A DNA stretch of 64,000 nucleotides from Hydractinia symbiolongicarpus (GCF_029227915.1 NC_079878.1:15688001-15752000); one strand, 5' to 3'; counted from the stretch's first letter, positions 10,717-22,827 are shown. The notes: generated by a model from the letters alone, not told the origin. Translations and numbers: made by a program.

Positions 10717-11324
10717 GTGTCCCCTGGTCAAGGAAGGTGTCTCGAAACTCAATATTTTAAAATACTGACAACTGAACAGATAACTGATAACATTATGCTT
10801 TCCGTTCGTAGAAAGAGAAAACTAGATCAAAACAAAAAGCACCGTAAATCCGAAAGAGGCCGAGCAAAGCAAAGAGAGTCGACAAACACTTACAGAAAAA
10901 CAGAACATGGCCAAGCTAAGGTAAAAGAACCAATCAGCAAATATCAGAAAACAGGACAGGGTCAAGCTAAGCTAAAAGAGTCAACAAACACTTATAGAAA
11001 AACAGAACATGGCCAAGCCAAGCTAAAAGAGTGGATAGGCAAATATCAAAAGACGGAACAGGGCCAAGCTAAGCTAAGAGAGTCAATAGGCAAATATCAA
11101 AAGACAGAACAGGGCCAAGCTAGACTAAAAGCGTCGATAAGCAAATATAAAAAAACGGAACAAGGCAAAGAGAGGCACTGTGAAACTGAGCAGGGTCAAC
11201 AAACGCAAAAAAATGCAAAAAAACGACATGCAGCCCAAGAAGGTAAAGCAACTAAACGTAGGCGTTTTAACATTTTGCCTGATTCTAATAACCATTTTAT
11301 ATTTGTGTCTTATGTAATCGTTCT
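10717..11324 (+). pseudogene. Basic 17-residue tandem repeat region of the Helentron
   Basis: Reading continues in the protease frame. About seven copies of a 17-residue unit (consensus KYQKTEQGQAKLKESIG) run from about residue 40 to 160 of this segment, corresponding to 51-bp DNA repeats between 10870 and 11170. A KKRHAAQEGKATKRRR basic cluster follows. Helentron N-termini often carry Lys/Tyr/Thr repeats of this sort, probably for DNA binding. Confidence 0.65.
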
Positions 11325-12242
11325 TTGTATGAGCGGTCAATTAAATTATTTCGCCATGTCGATTATACTGCCATTTCAGAAGAGCATTTTCGTTTCAGAA
11401 TACAAAGTTTTGATGGCAAAGAATACATGTGTACAACATGCCATTTAAAACTTACAAAAGGAAAAATTCCTTCCCAAGCTGTATCTAATAATCTTCAAAT
11501 GTTTGATCTCCCAGAATCAATGAACACATTACGACGAGTGGAAAAAATCGTTATATCCAAAAAAATTTTATTTAAACGAATTGCAATAATGCCTAAGGGT
11601 CAGTGTCCCAAAATAAAAGGGGCAATCTGTAATGTTCCAATAAAAGCTGATGAAATAAGCAATGTCTTACCAAGAGGAATGGATAATAATGGTGTAGTGC
11701 AAGTTGCGTTAAAGAAGAAACTCAATTTCAAATCTAACGTTTACTTAGAGTCTGTAAGGCCAGATGCTATTCGAGAAGTCCTTTATTATCTAAAACCAGT
11801 TAACCCTCTTTATGCAAACATTGAAATTAATCTCACAAACATACCACCTTCTTGGATTAATTTAACATCTGAGCATGAAACTAGAGAAAGTGAAAATAAA
11901 ATGAACATTGACTTTGCAATAGAATCGACACCAAGTAATAAGATCAGCGACGTAAAAACCAAGAATGAGGACTACTTGGACGATAGCGAAGAAGAGAATG
12001 AAAATCCGTTAAACGAACATCGCTTGCCTTGCCCAGAAACATCTTTTGTTCCAACTATTCCACATGAACAAATAGACGACGGAAACATTGTTATTGCTCC
12101 GGGCGAGAATAAAATTCCCATACCAATAATTTCTGATGAGCATTGTGAAGAACTTTCCCACCCTTATCTATTTCTAACAGGTAAATTCGGATATCACACG
12201 AAAAGAGAAGTACCACTTTTCCCGACCAAGTATTTCAACTAA
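11325..12242 (+). pseudogene. DUF6570-like region upstream of Rep
   Basis: An open stretch of 305 codons. It contains a CTTCHLKLTKGKIPS motif near residue 36 and PRGMDNNGVVQVALKKKL, both typical of the conserved region that precedes the Helitron Rep N-terminal domain. A long acidic linker follows (DDSEEENENP). It ends in TAA immediately before the Rep segment, which continues in another frame. Confidence 0.6.
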
Positions 12243-12248
12243 AGATTA

Positions 12249-14137
12249 TTGAATTATAGACAGAAGTTTGCCTTTGATAGTGACTACATATTTTTTGCTC
12301 ATGCAGTGATGCAACATCTTAATTTGAATAGTTGCATAAATATCGCTATGCAAAAAATTAAAGCGGACGGTCTTACAGCAGGAATGATGTCTACAAATTT
12401 TAAAGAAAGAGTTAAGTCGTTTATAGCCAGTGACGACGCTTTTACGTTTATGAACACGTTGAAAGGAACTCCTGCATATTGGAAACAATTTCTTTTTGAA
12501 GTTTTGGCTATGGTGAAACAGCTAGGACTTCCAACGTTTTTATGACTTTGTCTTGTGCAGATTTAAGATGGAATGGACTGGTTAAAATCATCACTAAATT
12601 ACAAGGAAATGACATATCCGAAGAAGAAATCGACAATCTAAATTACTATCAACGAACCGAGATTCTTAACAATAATCCAGTTCTTTTAGCAAGACATTTC
12701 CAATACCGAGTCGAGACCTTTTTTTAAAACCATAGTTGTCAACGGACAGTTAGGTATAGTAAACTACTATGCCATTAGAGTTGAATTTCAGGTAAGAGGT
12801 AGCCCACACATCCACTCTTTATTATGGGTTGTTAATGCACCGATTTTACGTAGCGATAATAAGAAAGAATATATTGCCTTTGTGGATAACATAGTTAAAT
12901 GCCAGCTTCGTAATAAAGAAAGCAACCCAGTTCTTCACAAACTAGTTTCGACATATCAAACACATTCTCATTCCAAATCTTGTCGAAAGTATAAAAACAA
13001 GAATTGTCGATACTCTTTCGGGAAATTTTTTACAGACCATACAATTGTCGCTGAGCCTTTACGTGACAACATCTCTAAGGAAGAAAGGGAAACACAACTA
13101 AAGGAAAGAAAGACTATAGAAAAAGTAAAAACTTACATAGATTCGAATTTGAATCGAAGATTAAACAATATTCTGTATCCAGATGAACCTAATTATACCC
13201 AACAAGGTACATTTAAAAAAATTCTTCAAAGTTTAGCCATTACAAAAGAAGAGTATAAAAACGCACTGAGCATATCCCCTGATAGTGGATTTCAAATTCA
13301 CTTCCGAAGGCTTCCAGATTCTTGTTTTATAAATAATTATTTTACCGAGGGCTTGATGGCATGGGAAGCCAACATAGACATTCAGCCTGTTCTTGATTAT
13401 TATAAAGCAGTGTCTTACATGTGTGCTTATTTATCTAAAGCTGAAGACGAATCTTCAGAAGCAATGAAAAAAGCAGCATCGCAAGTATTAGAAACTGGCG
13501 ATTCGTTATTTGTACAAATGAATTCAATTGCAAATGCGTATCGAAATCATCGCGAAATGTCAGTTCAAGAAGCAGTTGCTATTAAATGCCAGAAATATGG
13601 TTACGAAAGACATTTCCAGCTGTAGTTTTTGCAAACAGTAACATTCCTGAGAAGAGATATAGGGTATGTCGTAACAAAGAAGAGATTTTAAGTTTGCCAC
13701 CAGGCAGTACTGATATTTATAGACGAAATATGTTGGATAGATACATGGATAGACCAAATCCAGAATTTAAAAGAAGGAGATACCCTACGTTGGAACAAAT
13801 GTGTTATGCCCAGTTCTTGTCAAGCTACTCTATGAAAATAAAACCGAAACCAGAAGATAAAAATGACAGCCAACCAGAAGTACTTGAAGAAATAATAGCT
13901 GATACTCACATGGAAACTCCTTATCCGAAGAATCTACCTCTTATGTCCTCAAAAGAAATGTTGTCTTTACGAAAAGAAAAGTGTGTTCTAAGGTACCATG
14001 TGCCTAGTCGAGAGAAAAATCCAGAAGGTTATGCACATTATTTGCTCTTTATGTTTTATCCTTTTCGCCAGGAAGCAGAATTGCTAAGCAAAAACTCGTG
14101 TACTTACTCAGAGAAATTATTAGAAAACGGTGTATGA
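12249..14137 (+). pseudogene. Helentron Rep (HUH endonuclease) with Helitron-like N-terminal domain
   Basis: Four open segments (12249-12545, 12542-12727, 12882-13625, 13586-14137) in changing frames form one Rep. TLSCADLRW and RVETFFKTIVVNGQLG are conserved Helitron N-terminal motifs. The two-histidine metal motif is SPHIHSLLW at 12801-12827. The tyrosine region is DYYKAVSYMCAYLSK. The C-terminal part (RRRYPTLEQMCYAQF, CVLRYHVPS) leads into the helicase. Frameshifts near 12540, 12727 and 13600 and a stop at 14137 make it inactive. 14138-14340 is a decayed linker. Confidence 0.8.
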
Positions 14138-15384
14138 GAAATTATTAATACAAGTAAAAGAATATGCGAACCATTCAGTGAACTTGTTGAAGAAGCAATG
14201 ATAAATTTCACACAAAATAAATAATCTTGATTCCTTCGCTGAACAAGAAAATGACGATGTTTTTGATGAGATGAGCAATATAAATCACCATAGCAAATGA
14301 AACCGAAAACGTCACAGTTATTGGGAACAATTTTTCATCGGTTAGTAAACCTGAAATTTCTGATGACAAACTCCATGAAAAAATTCGAAAATTAAACGAA
14401 ACTCAAAGGCAAATTTTTGAAGTCGTAAATGATTGGGTGAGAACTTACACAATAAGCTTGGCATGTAACGCACACCATAAAATTGAGCCAATTCACATCT
14501 TTCTAACAGGAAGTGCAGGTTGTGGAAAGTCACATTTGATAAAAACAATTTCTGACATGCTAAATAAAGCACTTTCTTATCGTGCAGGAAACTTAAAAAA
14601 AGATAAGATTCTTATTGTGGCGCCAACTGGTGTTGCTGCTATCAATGTAGAGGGAAATACAATACATTCAGCCTTAGGTATACCAGTTGATAGAAGTTTT
14701 ACTAAAAACATTTCTAAGTTGAGTGATAAAAAGAGATGCATGTTGCGAAATAAGCTTTCAGAGCTAAGCATTATCGTAATAGATGAAACCTCAATGGTTT
14801 CAAACAAGCTGCTGTTGCACATTCACCAACGGCTAACTGAAATATTTGGATGCGCAGATGATATTCCATTTGCAGGAATATCTGTTATAGCATGTGGGGA
14901 TTTCTACCAACTTCCACCATTTCAAAACTAACAGAAGTTATGAGGCAGCGTGGTGTTCAATGTTTGATTAAATTATTAAACAATATCAGAGTGGGAAACC
15001 AACACGAAGATTTACTAAAATCTAAATTTATTTTTCAGAATGACCCAAACTACCCCAAGGATGCGATTCATATCTTTGCTGAAAACCAACCTGCCTCTGA
15101 ACACAATAAAAAGATGCTAAACAGTATAGCATCGGATGAAATAAATATCGAGGCCATTGACAAAATTCCAGAAAATATTCCTTTGTCAATGGTGCAAAAA
15201 CTCCATAGCCGCACTCAAATGGAGACAGGTGGACTAGCTCAAAACCTTCTTTTAAAACTTAACGCGAGAGTCATGTTAACATTAAATATCAACATATCAG
15301 ATAAACTTATTAATGGACAGATTGGGGGGACTGTTTATCATATAAAAACCGATGGATTAGGAAAAGTAATAAAAATATATTTGA

Positions 15385-15432
15385 GTAAGTAAGTAAGTAA
15401 GTAAGTGTAAGTAAGTAAGTAAGTAAGTAAGT
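15385..15432. repeat. (AAGT)n microsatellite, LINE 3' tail
   Basis: About eleven near-perfect 4-bp units with one imperfect unit in the middle. It forms the junction between helicase codons and the LINE 3' end. Confidence 0.85.
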
Positions 15433-16448
15433 ATTTATTTATTTGTCCTAATAGACTAGAGACCATTCCGATAGGAGAATACCTAATAGGTTGGAATGAC
15501 CACCAAACCAAGTTACAACTTTGAAAAATTTATAATTACAAACTTTATATACTCATAAATAACGATCGATATATGCAACAATAAAAGGATTAAATGTTAA
15601 AACTACTATATGATGAAAAAAAATAAAACTTGACCAGATACTTTAGATGTCCCAACGGCAGCGTAGACATATTAACTTCTAAAAACTGTTGAAGAAGTTT
15701 CCAGGAGATGATGGATTGATACTGGATAGAATTATTCCCAAATGTGACTGTTCTCACTCTAAGTAAACGTAATGAGCCCGGATTGGCACGATTATTTGGA
15801 CGATTGCAAGCATTAAATGTAATTATAAAATTATTTAAAAGAGTAAGAGGTAGTTTGTTATTTAACTTATGAAAAAAAATAATGTTGACATCTTGACATA
15901 ATAAAAAAAAGACAGAATTTTAAGATTCAGAAACAGAGGAGCAGAATGAGAATTAAAGTCGGAAAAGGTTATTATGCGCATAGCTCTTTTTTGTAGATTT
16001 AAAACTCGTTGGGTTTTATAAGATGAGTTCTGACCCAAGACTTGACAAGCGTAAGACATATGTGAGTGAAATAGGGCGAAGTATAGAGACACTACTATAG
16101 ATGGAGAAACATAATGCCTGAGTTTGCAGAGTGCGCCATTAGCTTGTTTTAATTTACCGCAAACAAAATCTGTGTGTTTTTCCCAATTGAGGTTTTCGTC
16201 AATAAAAACACCTAAGTACTTCACAACAGTACTGGGATGGAGTTTTTTACCATGCATTTTAAGCTTCACTTCAAATTCAAGATACTTACGTTTATGCCTA
16301 AAAATAATATATTCTGTTTTAGTTGAATTTAATGATATTTTATTTGCGTTTAGCCAACTAGATAAACATTTCAAATCAATGTTAATTTTTTAAGTAAGTC
16401 ATTAATTTATAACAAAAAAGGAGTGGCCCGAGGACCGAACCTTGGAGA
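15385..16448 (-). mobile_element. 5'-truncated CR1/L2-like LINE inserted in the Helentron helicase
   Basis: The minus strand encodes the C-terminal part of a non-LTR reverse transcriptase: QGSVLGPLLF (near 16440, then a frameshift), WLNANKISLN, VKYLGVFID and the LQKRAMRII end, in the open stretch 16374-15862. The 3' end is a (TTAC)n tail (plus (AAGT)n at 15385-15432) after AATAAATA, as in LINEs with microsatellite tails. No target duplication could be read confidently. Confidence 0.8.
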
Positions 16449-16854
16449 ATGGAAGACAAAAGTATAGGAGCTAAAGCTATGAGAACAGATCCATATGCTA
16501 TGCAAGAAAATGTTATTCCAATAAGCAAGATAGAAAAGGAAATCAAATTTGATAAAAAAAATTTAACTTCACCTACTATGAAACGAATGCAATTCCCACT
16601 AATGCTGTCGTGGGCTCGTACTGTTCACAAGGTTCAAGGAAAAACGTTTGATAAAATTGTTGTTTGTTCTGATTTAACAAAGCAACGAGCCTTTCACGCA
16701 GGACAGATCTATGTTGCATTAAGTCGAGTCTCAAGCTTAGAGGGTATATACTTAACGGGGACATTTTCCAGATCAGCTATTAAATCAGACACACGAGCAA
16801 CCGAGCAATACAATTATATGCGAGAACACTCAAAATTGACATCAAAAGATACTG

Positions 16855-17469
16855 GCGTAATTAGTGAAAATTCAATCATAGTAACTTTGCTTAATACAAG
16901 ATCCTACAACAAACATAAATAATGATACTAAGTCCGATCGCGTTCTCATGGATAGTGATTTATTATGCCTAACAGAAACTCAGATACCATTAAATTCATA
17001 CTTTACTTTAATTCCAAACAACAATGTGGATAGGTTTTCTAGTCTTTTAGTTGGTCATAATAAAACTATAGCATTGTCTGATATTGTAAAAATTCCAGGT
17101 GCAATATTTTTTAAAATGACGAAGAAAACGTTTCAAAAGAATGCTGTTAGTTTTCTACTTCTATATCGTAAAAATTCTCTTAATCGAGATAAGTCATTAT
17201 ACCTTATCCAGCATTTTTTGGGAAACGAAATCGTTGATGTTGTACTCGGAGATTTTAATGTAAATGCATTTAGTGACGAAAACTATTTCCTTGATTTTCT
17301 CAATGAATATAAACAGGTTGTAACCTCTTCAACTCATATATCCGGTTCACTTATTGACCACATCTATGTCCATGAGAATGTTCTAAACACCTTTGAATTC
17401 GAGACGCTCGTCAAAAATGTATATTTCAGTGATCATGACGCAGTCAGGCTTAGACTTTCTCTAACATGA
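16855..17469 (+). pseudogene. Helentron C-terminal AP-like endonuclease domain
   Basis: Begins in the helicase frame at LLNTRSYNKHK and, after a one-base shift near 16920, continues KSDRVLMDSDLLCLTETQI. Metal and catalytic motifs of the endonuclease/exonuclease/phosphatase fold are visible: CLTET, GDFNVNAF, SLIDHIYV and the terminal SDHDAV. The middle of the domain is shorter than usual. An EN domain fused behind the helicase is diagnostic of Helentrons. Confidence 0.8.
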
Positions 17470-18626
17470 TGTTTACGGAATCTTCTAGAAGGGCTACTTC
17501 AAATCAATTTCGTCCTCAGAACGACAAATATTTACGCCGGGTTTACTTTATTGTTTTCTTTTTGTTTTTAAACTTGTTAAACTTTGATTGCATTGCAGAT
17601 AACAGGCATGGCGTTTTTTTTCTCTGAGGATAGTCTCGCACTATATACTTATTATCCATGCTAATGGCGGAAATCTTCAAGCCATCGGGCTTCTTGTTAC
17701 AAGCTCGTGAGCTTGTATTAAAACGCAAATGTGTCCTACAAGAATGGAAATTTTTGCCTCTCTGAGCACCGACACGGGAGTAGTCGTGTGTTCGAATCTC
17801 ATCTTGGTAACTATTTTTTTTTTTTTTTTTTTTTAAAGAGATAAGATGCTGGATTACTGAATTTAGCAACTTTAAGGTGGGGTTTGGAGTCTTTCTTTTT
17901 CCTGTTGATCAGTTTACCCAAGGCGGACCCATCGAAAATCGAATTTTCGAGAAATTTTCCGTTCAAAAAGATCTCACAAATTAATTTTGAAAAATAACTG
18001 CGTAGTGCGTAATAAATATCGCCTATCTGAATAGCAAAATATCTCGTGTCTAACTTCGTAACAAAAATCACGTTTAGATAGACAGCTTTTTGTGAACTTT
18101 ATCCGCGAGGTTGTTTGCGTATATCATACGTCTTGTTTGAATTTGAGAGCGTAACGTCTTTCTTCTAATTTGAATTCTTTTTCTTTAATTTTAATTTCAT
18201 TCTCATTTTTTTAATTTCATTATACTTTTGTTATTTATACATAGCTATATTGATTAGGATATATTTGTTGTTAATAAATTTGTTTGCAACGTTAAATAGT
18301 AAATAGCTACCTTCTCACAAACAGGCACCGCGGAACTACGCTTTGCGTAAGAAATAACAGGTTCTCGATGATAAGACTACTTTTGTCTTCTGCGAGTCAC
18401 CTGGCTTAGTAAGGAAAGTTGCAATTAATCCGTAGTATTGCATTTATATGTTACGTATATTATATATGTAAATATGTATTATAATGTTACGTATATTATA
18501 TAAGTCTGTGGAAATATTTGTAACTATACCTTTTTTATGCGAAATATACCTATATACATACATGTCTTATGAACGGCAATGTGACAACAGCATTGTCGCA
18601 ATGCAGATGTGATTTGGGGAGATATA
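17470..18626. other. Stretch without a gene; possible Helentron tail and SINE remnant
   Basis: 17680-17720 contains two short inverted repeats (AAGCC/GGGCTT and ACAAGCTC/GAGCTTGT). 17785-17835 has a B-box-like GTGTTCGAATCTC followed by a poly-T run, suggesting a tRNA-derived SINE remnant. The rest is AT-rich with no coding signal. Confidence 0.4.
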
Positions 18627-19449
18627 CACGTTTCTTTTTATAAGAAACCTGGCGAAGGGCCTAGTTCTAAAAGTTTCTTATTTATAGGCTGAAATTCCAT
18701 GTTTTTAGTTCCAAAAGTTTCTTTAGTTTCTTAATTTTCCTAGTTGAATAAGGGTTTCTTATATCAAATAAATAACTAGTTCTAAAAGTTCCTTTAATTT
18801 TTGGACTAGTTGGTTTAAAAATAAAAGATATAGCATTTTTTGTTTCTCAACAACATGATAGTGACGATTGTAACATCTTCTTTAATTAATTGTAAGAATT
18901 AGAAAAAAGTTTCTTACCGTAATGATCCGATTAAGCGACCAGCATTTTTTAAGCGCCCCCCTTAAATAAGCGCCCAGGTAATTTCCTCAAAGTTCAATAA
19001 GCGCCCAGTACTTATTAAGCGCCCCCTCGAATAAGCGCGCTTAATCGAAAACTGGGCGCTTATTTGAAAATTTTACTTTCTTTATCGAGAACAATAAAAC
19101 ACATATTTTATGTTTTGAACACCTTTTCTATATTACATAAATAGGGAATTTCCTATACAATCCTTTTTTTCTATGTTTTAACTCTAAAGTTGAAAACAAA
19201 ATTGAAAATTACCGTTGTCTTTAATTTGTACAAAATTAGGAAAAATTTATAAGCGCCCAGCATTTTTTAAGCGCCCCCCCTGTCGATTAAGCGTCCATGC
19301 AAAATATCCAAAAATTTAATAAGCGCCCAGGGCGCTTGTTTGGATCATTACGAAAATAGACATAGAATGTAGTAGTAAAAGTTTCTTAATTTTTGAAGAT
19401 TCTACATGTAGGTTTCTTATAAACATGTTTCTTATAAAAAAACAACGTG
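18627..19449. mobile_element. MITE with TA flanks, host of a nested MITE
   Basis: Ends are CACGTTTCTTTTTATAAGAA at the left and a matching inverted AACGTG end at 19449, each flanked by TA. The body repeats AGTTTCTTA many times. The 18918-19352 element is inserted within it. Confidence 0.6.
18918..19352. mobile_element. MITE with CGTAATGATCC ends and internal AAGCGCCC repeats
   Basis: The terminal inverted repeat CGTAATGATCC is exact at both ends (18918-18928 and 19342-19352). Internally AATAAGCGCCCAG and TTAAGCGCCCC recur several times in both orientations, so the element can fold extensively. No ORF. Confidence 0.7.
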
Positions 19450-20027
19450 TATTTCAGTTAAATACTGTGTGAATCTGTTTAAAGTGTGTTGATACAAGTT
19501 TTGCAGTGAATCTCTTGTTTACAGAAAATATTGTGTTGATCCACATTTGATCCCAGAGCACGCGTGTCATGTTAATTTAATATATAGCATGACACATTGC
19601 GTGCTTTATAGCTAAAACATGAGAATAACGTGTCTTTCAATTCAAATTGAATATACAGTTGCGTGACATAAAATTAATAAAACACAGTATAAAAGCAAAG
19701 CAGATTTTTATGAAAGTAAAAAAGTTGTTTTAATAAAATTGATGTGATGCGATGCAACAACTCTAGGTTCTTCTTTTCAAAAGATCTCAGGATTGCTAGA
19801 AATATGTTAGTTTTCCCGAATCAATCAATGTAGTAGATCTCGATCATCTCCCTATTCCAAAAAAATAATTTCACCTTCTGCCAGGTTTTCTCACCTTTTG
19901 AACCCTGAACTTTTTCTATCTTAATTTAATTTTCTAGCCCCTTGAGAGTTCGAGACAGGGAGAGTCCACGAGGAAAAGAAGATACGGGAGCGAGATTGCG
20001 AATCCACTGTAGCTGGAAAACCAACTA

Positions 20028-20543
20028 CAGTAGGCGTCCGTTAATTCGAATGCCGCTTAATTCGAACTTTCCGTTATTTCGAACAAATTGCCAAGTCCCT
20101 TAAGTTTGGTTTAATAAAGTCTTATATTTTGAGAATTCAAACAATTTTTTAGTCCCAAGGCTGCATTATGCTCTTTAATTCGAAATTTTGTGTATCGATA
20201 AATAAAATCTTATGGGAAAATAAAAAAAAAAACGTTTTAATTTTTATTCATTTTTATTGCATCAATGGTGGCAACATTTCCTTCGACTTATCAATTAAAT
20301 TGGCATTTCCAATAAAATGAAGTTCATAAGGAATTTGGAGGCCTTGCCCATCGCCAAGCAAACAACGTTAAAAGATTTTTCAAAAAAGTTGTAGTAAAGT
20401 TGTAATAAAGTTATATTAGCATAAAACCTTTAAGCGTTTATTAAAATTCTTGTTTTTTTCTGAACTTCCGATAATCCGAACATTCGTTAAATTCGAACAA
20501 ATAATTTAGTCCCTTGCGTGTTCGAATTAACGGACGTCTACTG
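20028..20543. mobile_element. pogo/Tigger-like MITE, TA target duplication
   Basis: Left end CAGTAGGCGTCCGTTAATTC and right end (inverted) CAGTAGACGTCCGTTAATTC, each preceded by TA. Further TTCGAAC motifs recur inside the ends. The CAGT start and TA duplication fit pogo/Tc1-mariner elements. 516 bp, no ORF. Confidence 0.75.
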
Positions 20544-20545
20544 TA

Positions 20546-21853
20546 GTCAAAATTTGTTTATCTATAAACAAAAATATATTGTTATCACAAAATTGCTGTA
20601 CAACTTCATCGCCAACATTTCATCTTCTATGAGATCCGTGAGTATGAGTATCTGTGGATATGCGTTATGTGGTTTAGTTGGGAGAGGCATACGTCTAATG
20701 TAAAATAAATATCAATCAATCAAAAACAGTGGTATTTATTGACATATCGGTCGCCGTGACAATAGACGACAATGTTGAATGACAATAGAAATGCATTGAC
20801 GATTTTTTCACTTCCGTTTTTTTTTAATGATTTATTTTTATGATGTTTCCTTTTGTCATGATCAAATGCTTTTGTTAGAAGTCTAAAAATTTTTGCCCTG
20901 TATGTCTGATTTCATAAGTGAGCATATCAGATTAATTTTGTTAAGAGGATGGCTAAGACACTTCACAACCTCAAAGTTTTTGTGAAGTTCAGCTTTTGAA
21001 ATGAAATATTATATAGGATAATACTTTAGGGAATTTCTTAGCCTCTTGATACATTTTTAAGGTCGATCTCGCTACACGCTCTCCTCCGAGCAGGTTCAGC
21101 AATGTAGGGAGGCTTCACTGTATCCGACCGTAGACAGGCACGTTAGCAGGAGGACTAAAGGGTGTACTTCTGGAACTCGAGACCTCACGGTCTAAAAATC
21201 TCAAAAAATTATCACTAAATTAACTATTAAGGGAATTCATATTTTTGAGAAAAGATGCTCGAGTGATATTTGCTTCTGATAACATGCTTCTGATTTTGAT
21301 TCAAGTGCTATTATCAGCCGCTGGAGTCTCTATACGGAAAAGTAAAAGATGGCATGCATTTTAAACATGGCGGATGGGGACTTTATGATGTTTTCATTTG
21401 ATAGATAAAAAGCGACATTACCACGTACCTTTAATGGATTCTCTTTTGTTGTATAAAGAAATTTCAATGTCACGTTAAACATGACTATGAGAAGAAAATC
21501 TCCCAGTGTCTCATCAGATAGATGGTCTAAAAATTCAAGTGATAGTGAGGCATCCTTGTTTTTAGGTCAAGGTTAGTTTATAAAGCTATATTACCTATTC
21601 TTTTTTTTTAATAGTAAACCTCTGAAACTTTGCACAACTAGTAGGATAGGACAGGACAGTGATTTTCAGAGAAAAGGTGAGCACTCTACCGACTAAGATA
21701 CTCTTCCTAAGCCTAGTGGCATTGGTTCCAGCTGATATACATGTCCATAACTTTTCAAAAAAGCTAGCTAGCTATGTAAAAAGGATAAAATGCATATACT
21801 GTGTAGTCAGTAAAAGTATTGTCAAAGCTGACAAACCCAGAGATGCCAACCCT
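20546..21853. other. No gene seen
   Basis: AT-rich with one GC-richer island at about 21060-21190 containing CTGGAACTCGAGACCTC, which loosely resembles a SINE promoter box. The ORFs at 20518-20703 and 21659-21913 lack any domain or codon signal. Confidence 0.4.
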
Positions 21854-22827
21854 ATCAGTCTAATCGATATCCGTAAATTGATATGTTTTGAATATATCCA
21901 TTTTCGGATATAATGGGCGCAGAACGCAAGCAGCTAACCCGCCATCCATCAATCGCAGGCCTATCAATAAGAAAATAACACCAGAGCTATAAATCGCTCC
22001 CCCAAGGTTACAATAATTTAAACTGGGCGAGCAATCTGAATAAATAGAATAAGATTATAAATGCATATTTTATCACAAAGTCTCTTTTATTTATTTTATC
22101 TTGTCTTTTTTATTTATATTCTTTTTACTGTAAATAATAAGAAAGAGAACATTGATTTCCATGTAAGATGAATTAATATTGTTCAGCTAGAAAAACTTTT
22201 TTTGGAATTGAGGGAGCAATTAATGGCTCAGCTAGTTTCTCATTTCTCAAAATTGGACGAGCCTTTGCGTGAGCAAGAGCAATTGCTCTCCCCTTATTGA
22301 TAGGCCTGCAATCGGGGAAAAAAACGGGAGAAACAAGATAAAACATAATCAGGGAAAAAAACAGGAAAATGGGTGGGTGTTAGGTTTGATATTACAAATC
22401 TGTTATACTGGTTTTTCTCTAAAAGCGTACCTGGTACAAATCCTACAGTATGTTAAGGAAGAAACTCTTGGCTTTCTGAAAAGTATAGACAGTATACCTT
22501 TAAAACCACGGAACCAATCTAATTTGTATGAATTACAAGTAAAATGAAGACTTTTAAACAATATTACTCTTGCTGTTAACCAACTTGAAAATTAATTTCT
22601 ATTTGATTGAAACAAGCTAAGACAATGCGGAAAACTGGAGAAGAAGCGTTGGAAATTATCCTATTTAGTGATATATTCTGTAACAATTTTTATCCAACTT
22701 AAGATATTATATTAGAGTAGTTTGTCAGAAAAAAGAAGGTAAATATGATTTTTTTCACGAAATCTGGACATATATCCACATTTGGATATAATTGACATAT
22801 CCATTTTCGGATATCAATCAGACTGCC
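21854..22827. mobile_element. Decayed element with inverted ends, split by a nested MITE
   Basis: CAGTCTAATCGATATCCG at the left matches, in inverse, the right end AGTCTGATTGATATCCG with mismatches. GGATAT/ATATCC motifs repeat at both ends. The 353-bp MITE at 21956-22308 lies inside. Confidence 0.45.
21956..22308. mobile_element. MITE family 'CAGGCCTATCAATAAG', copy 1
   Basis: 16-bp terminal inverted repeats CAGGCCTATCAATAAG, the right one with one indel or mismatch. CAATCG occurs on both flanks and may be the target duplication. The sequence is close to the 355-bp copy at 35159-35513 along its whole length. Confidence 0.8.

Larger units (their letters stand above)
14341..16922 (+). pseudogene. 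Helentron PIF1-like helicase, interrupted
   Basis: Superfamily 1B motifs are present in order: Walker A GSAGCGKS, PTGVAAINVEG, Walker B VIDETSMV, GDFYQLPP, then LTEVMRQRG, and at the far end TVHKVQGKTF and YVALSRVSS. Between LPP and LTEVMRQRG about 25 family residues are missing, so an internal deletion plus frameshift lies near 14925. A LINE splits the gene between about 15385 and 16448; coding resumes at EDKSIGAKAMRTD. Confidence 0.85.
10246..17469 (+). mobile_element. Degenerate autonomous Helentron (Helitron2-type)
   Basis: In order: cysteine-protease-like domain, basic repeat region, DUF6570-like region, HUH Rep, PIF1-like helicase and AP-type endonuclease. A C-terminal endonuclease after the helicase and an N-terminal protease are marks of Helentrons. 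Rolling-circle replication would use Rep to nick and join and the helicase to unwind. The copy is dead: at least six frame breaks, in-frame stops, an internal helicase deletion and a LINE insertion at about 15385-16448. The 5' end is cut off at the LINE sliver at 10245. The 3' end was not defined. Hairpin-forming sequence near 17680-17720 is a weak candidate. Confidence 0.85.

Noticed and set aside
11125-11340. Minus-strand ORF opposite the Helentron basic repeats
   Set aside because: Shadow of the Lys-rich coding strand; gives only Phe/Leu-rich low-complexity sequence.
17543-18071. Two minus-strand ORFs with long poly-Lys
   Set aside because: The Lys run comes from the poly-T tract at about 17814-17834; no other protein signal.
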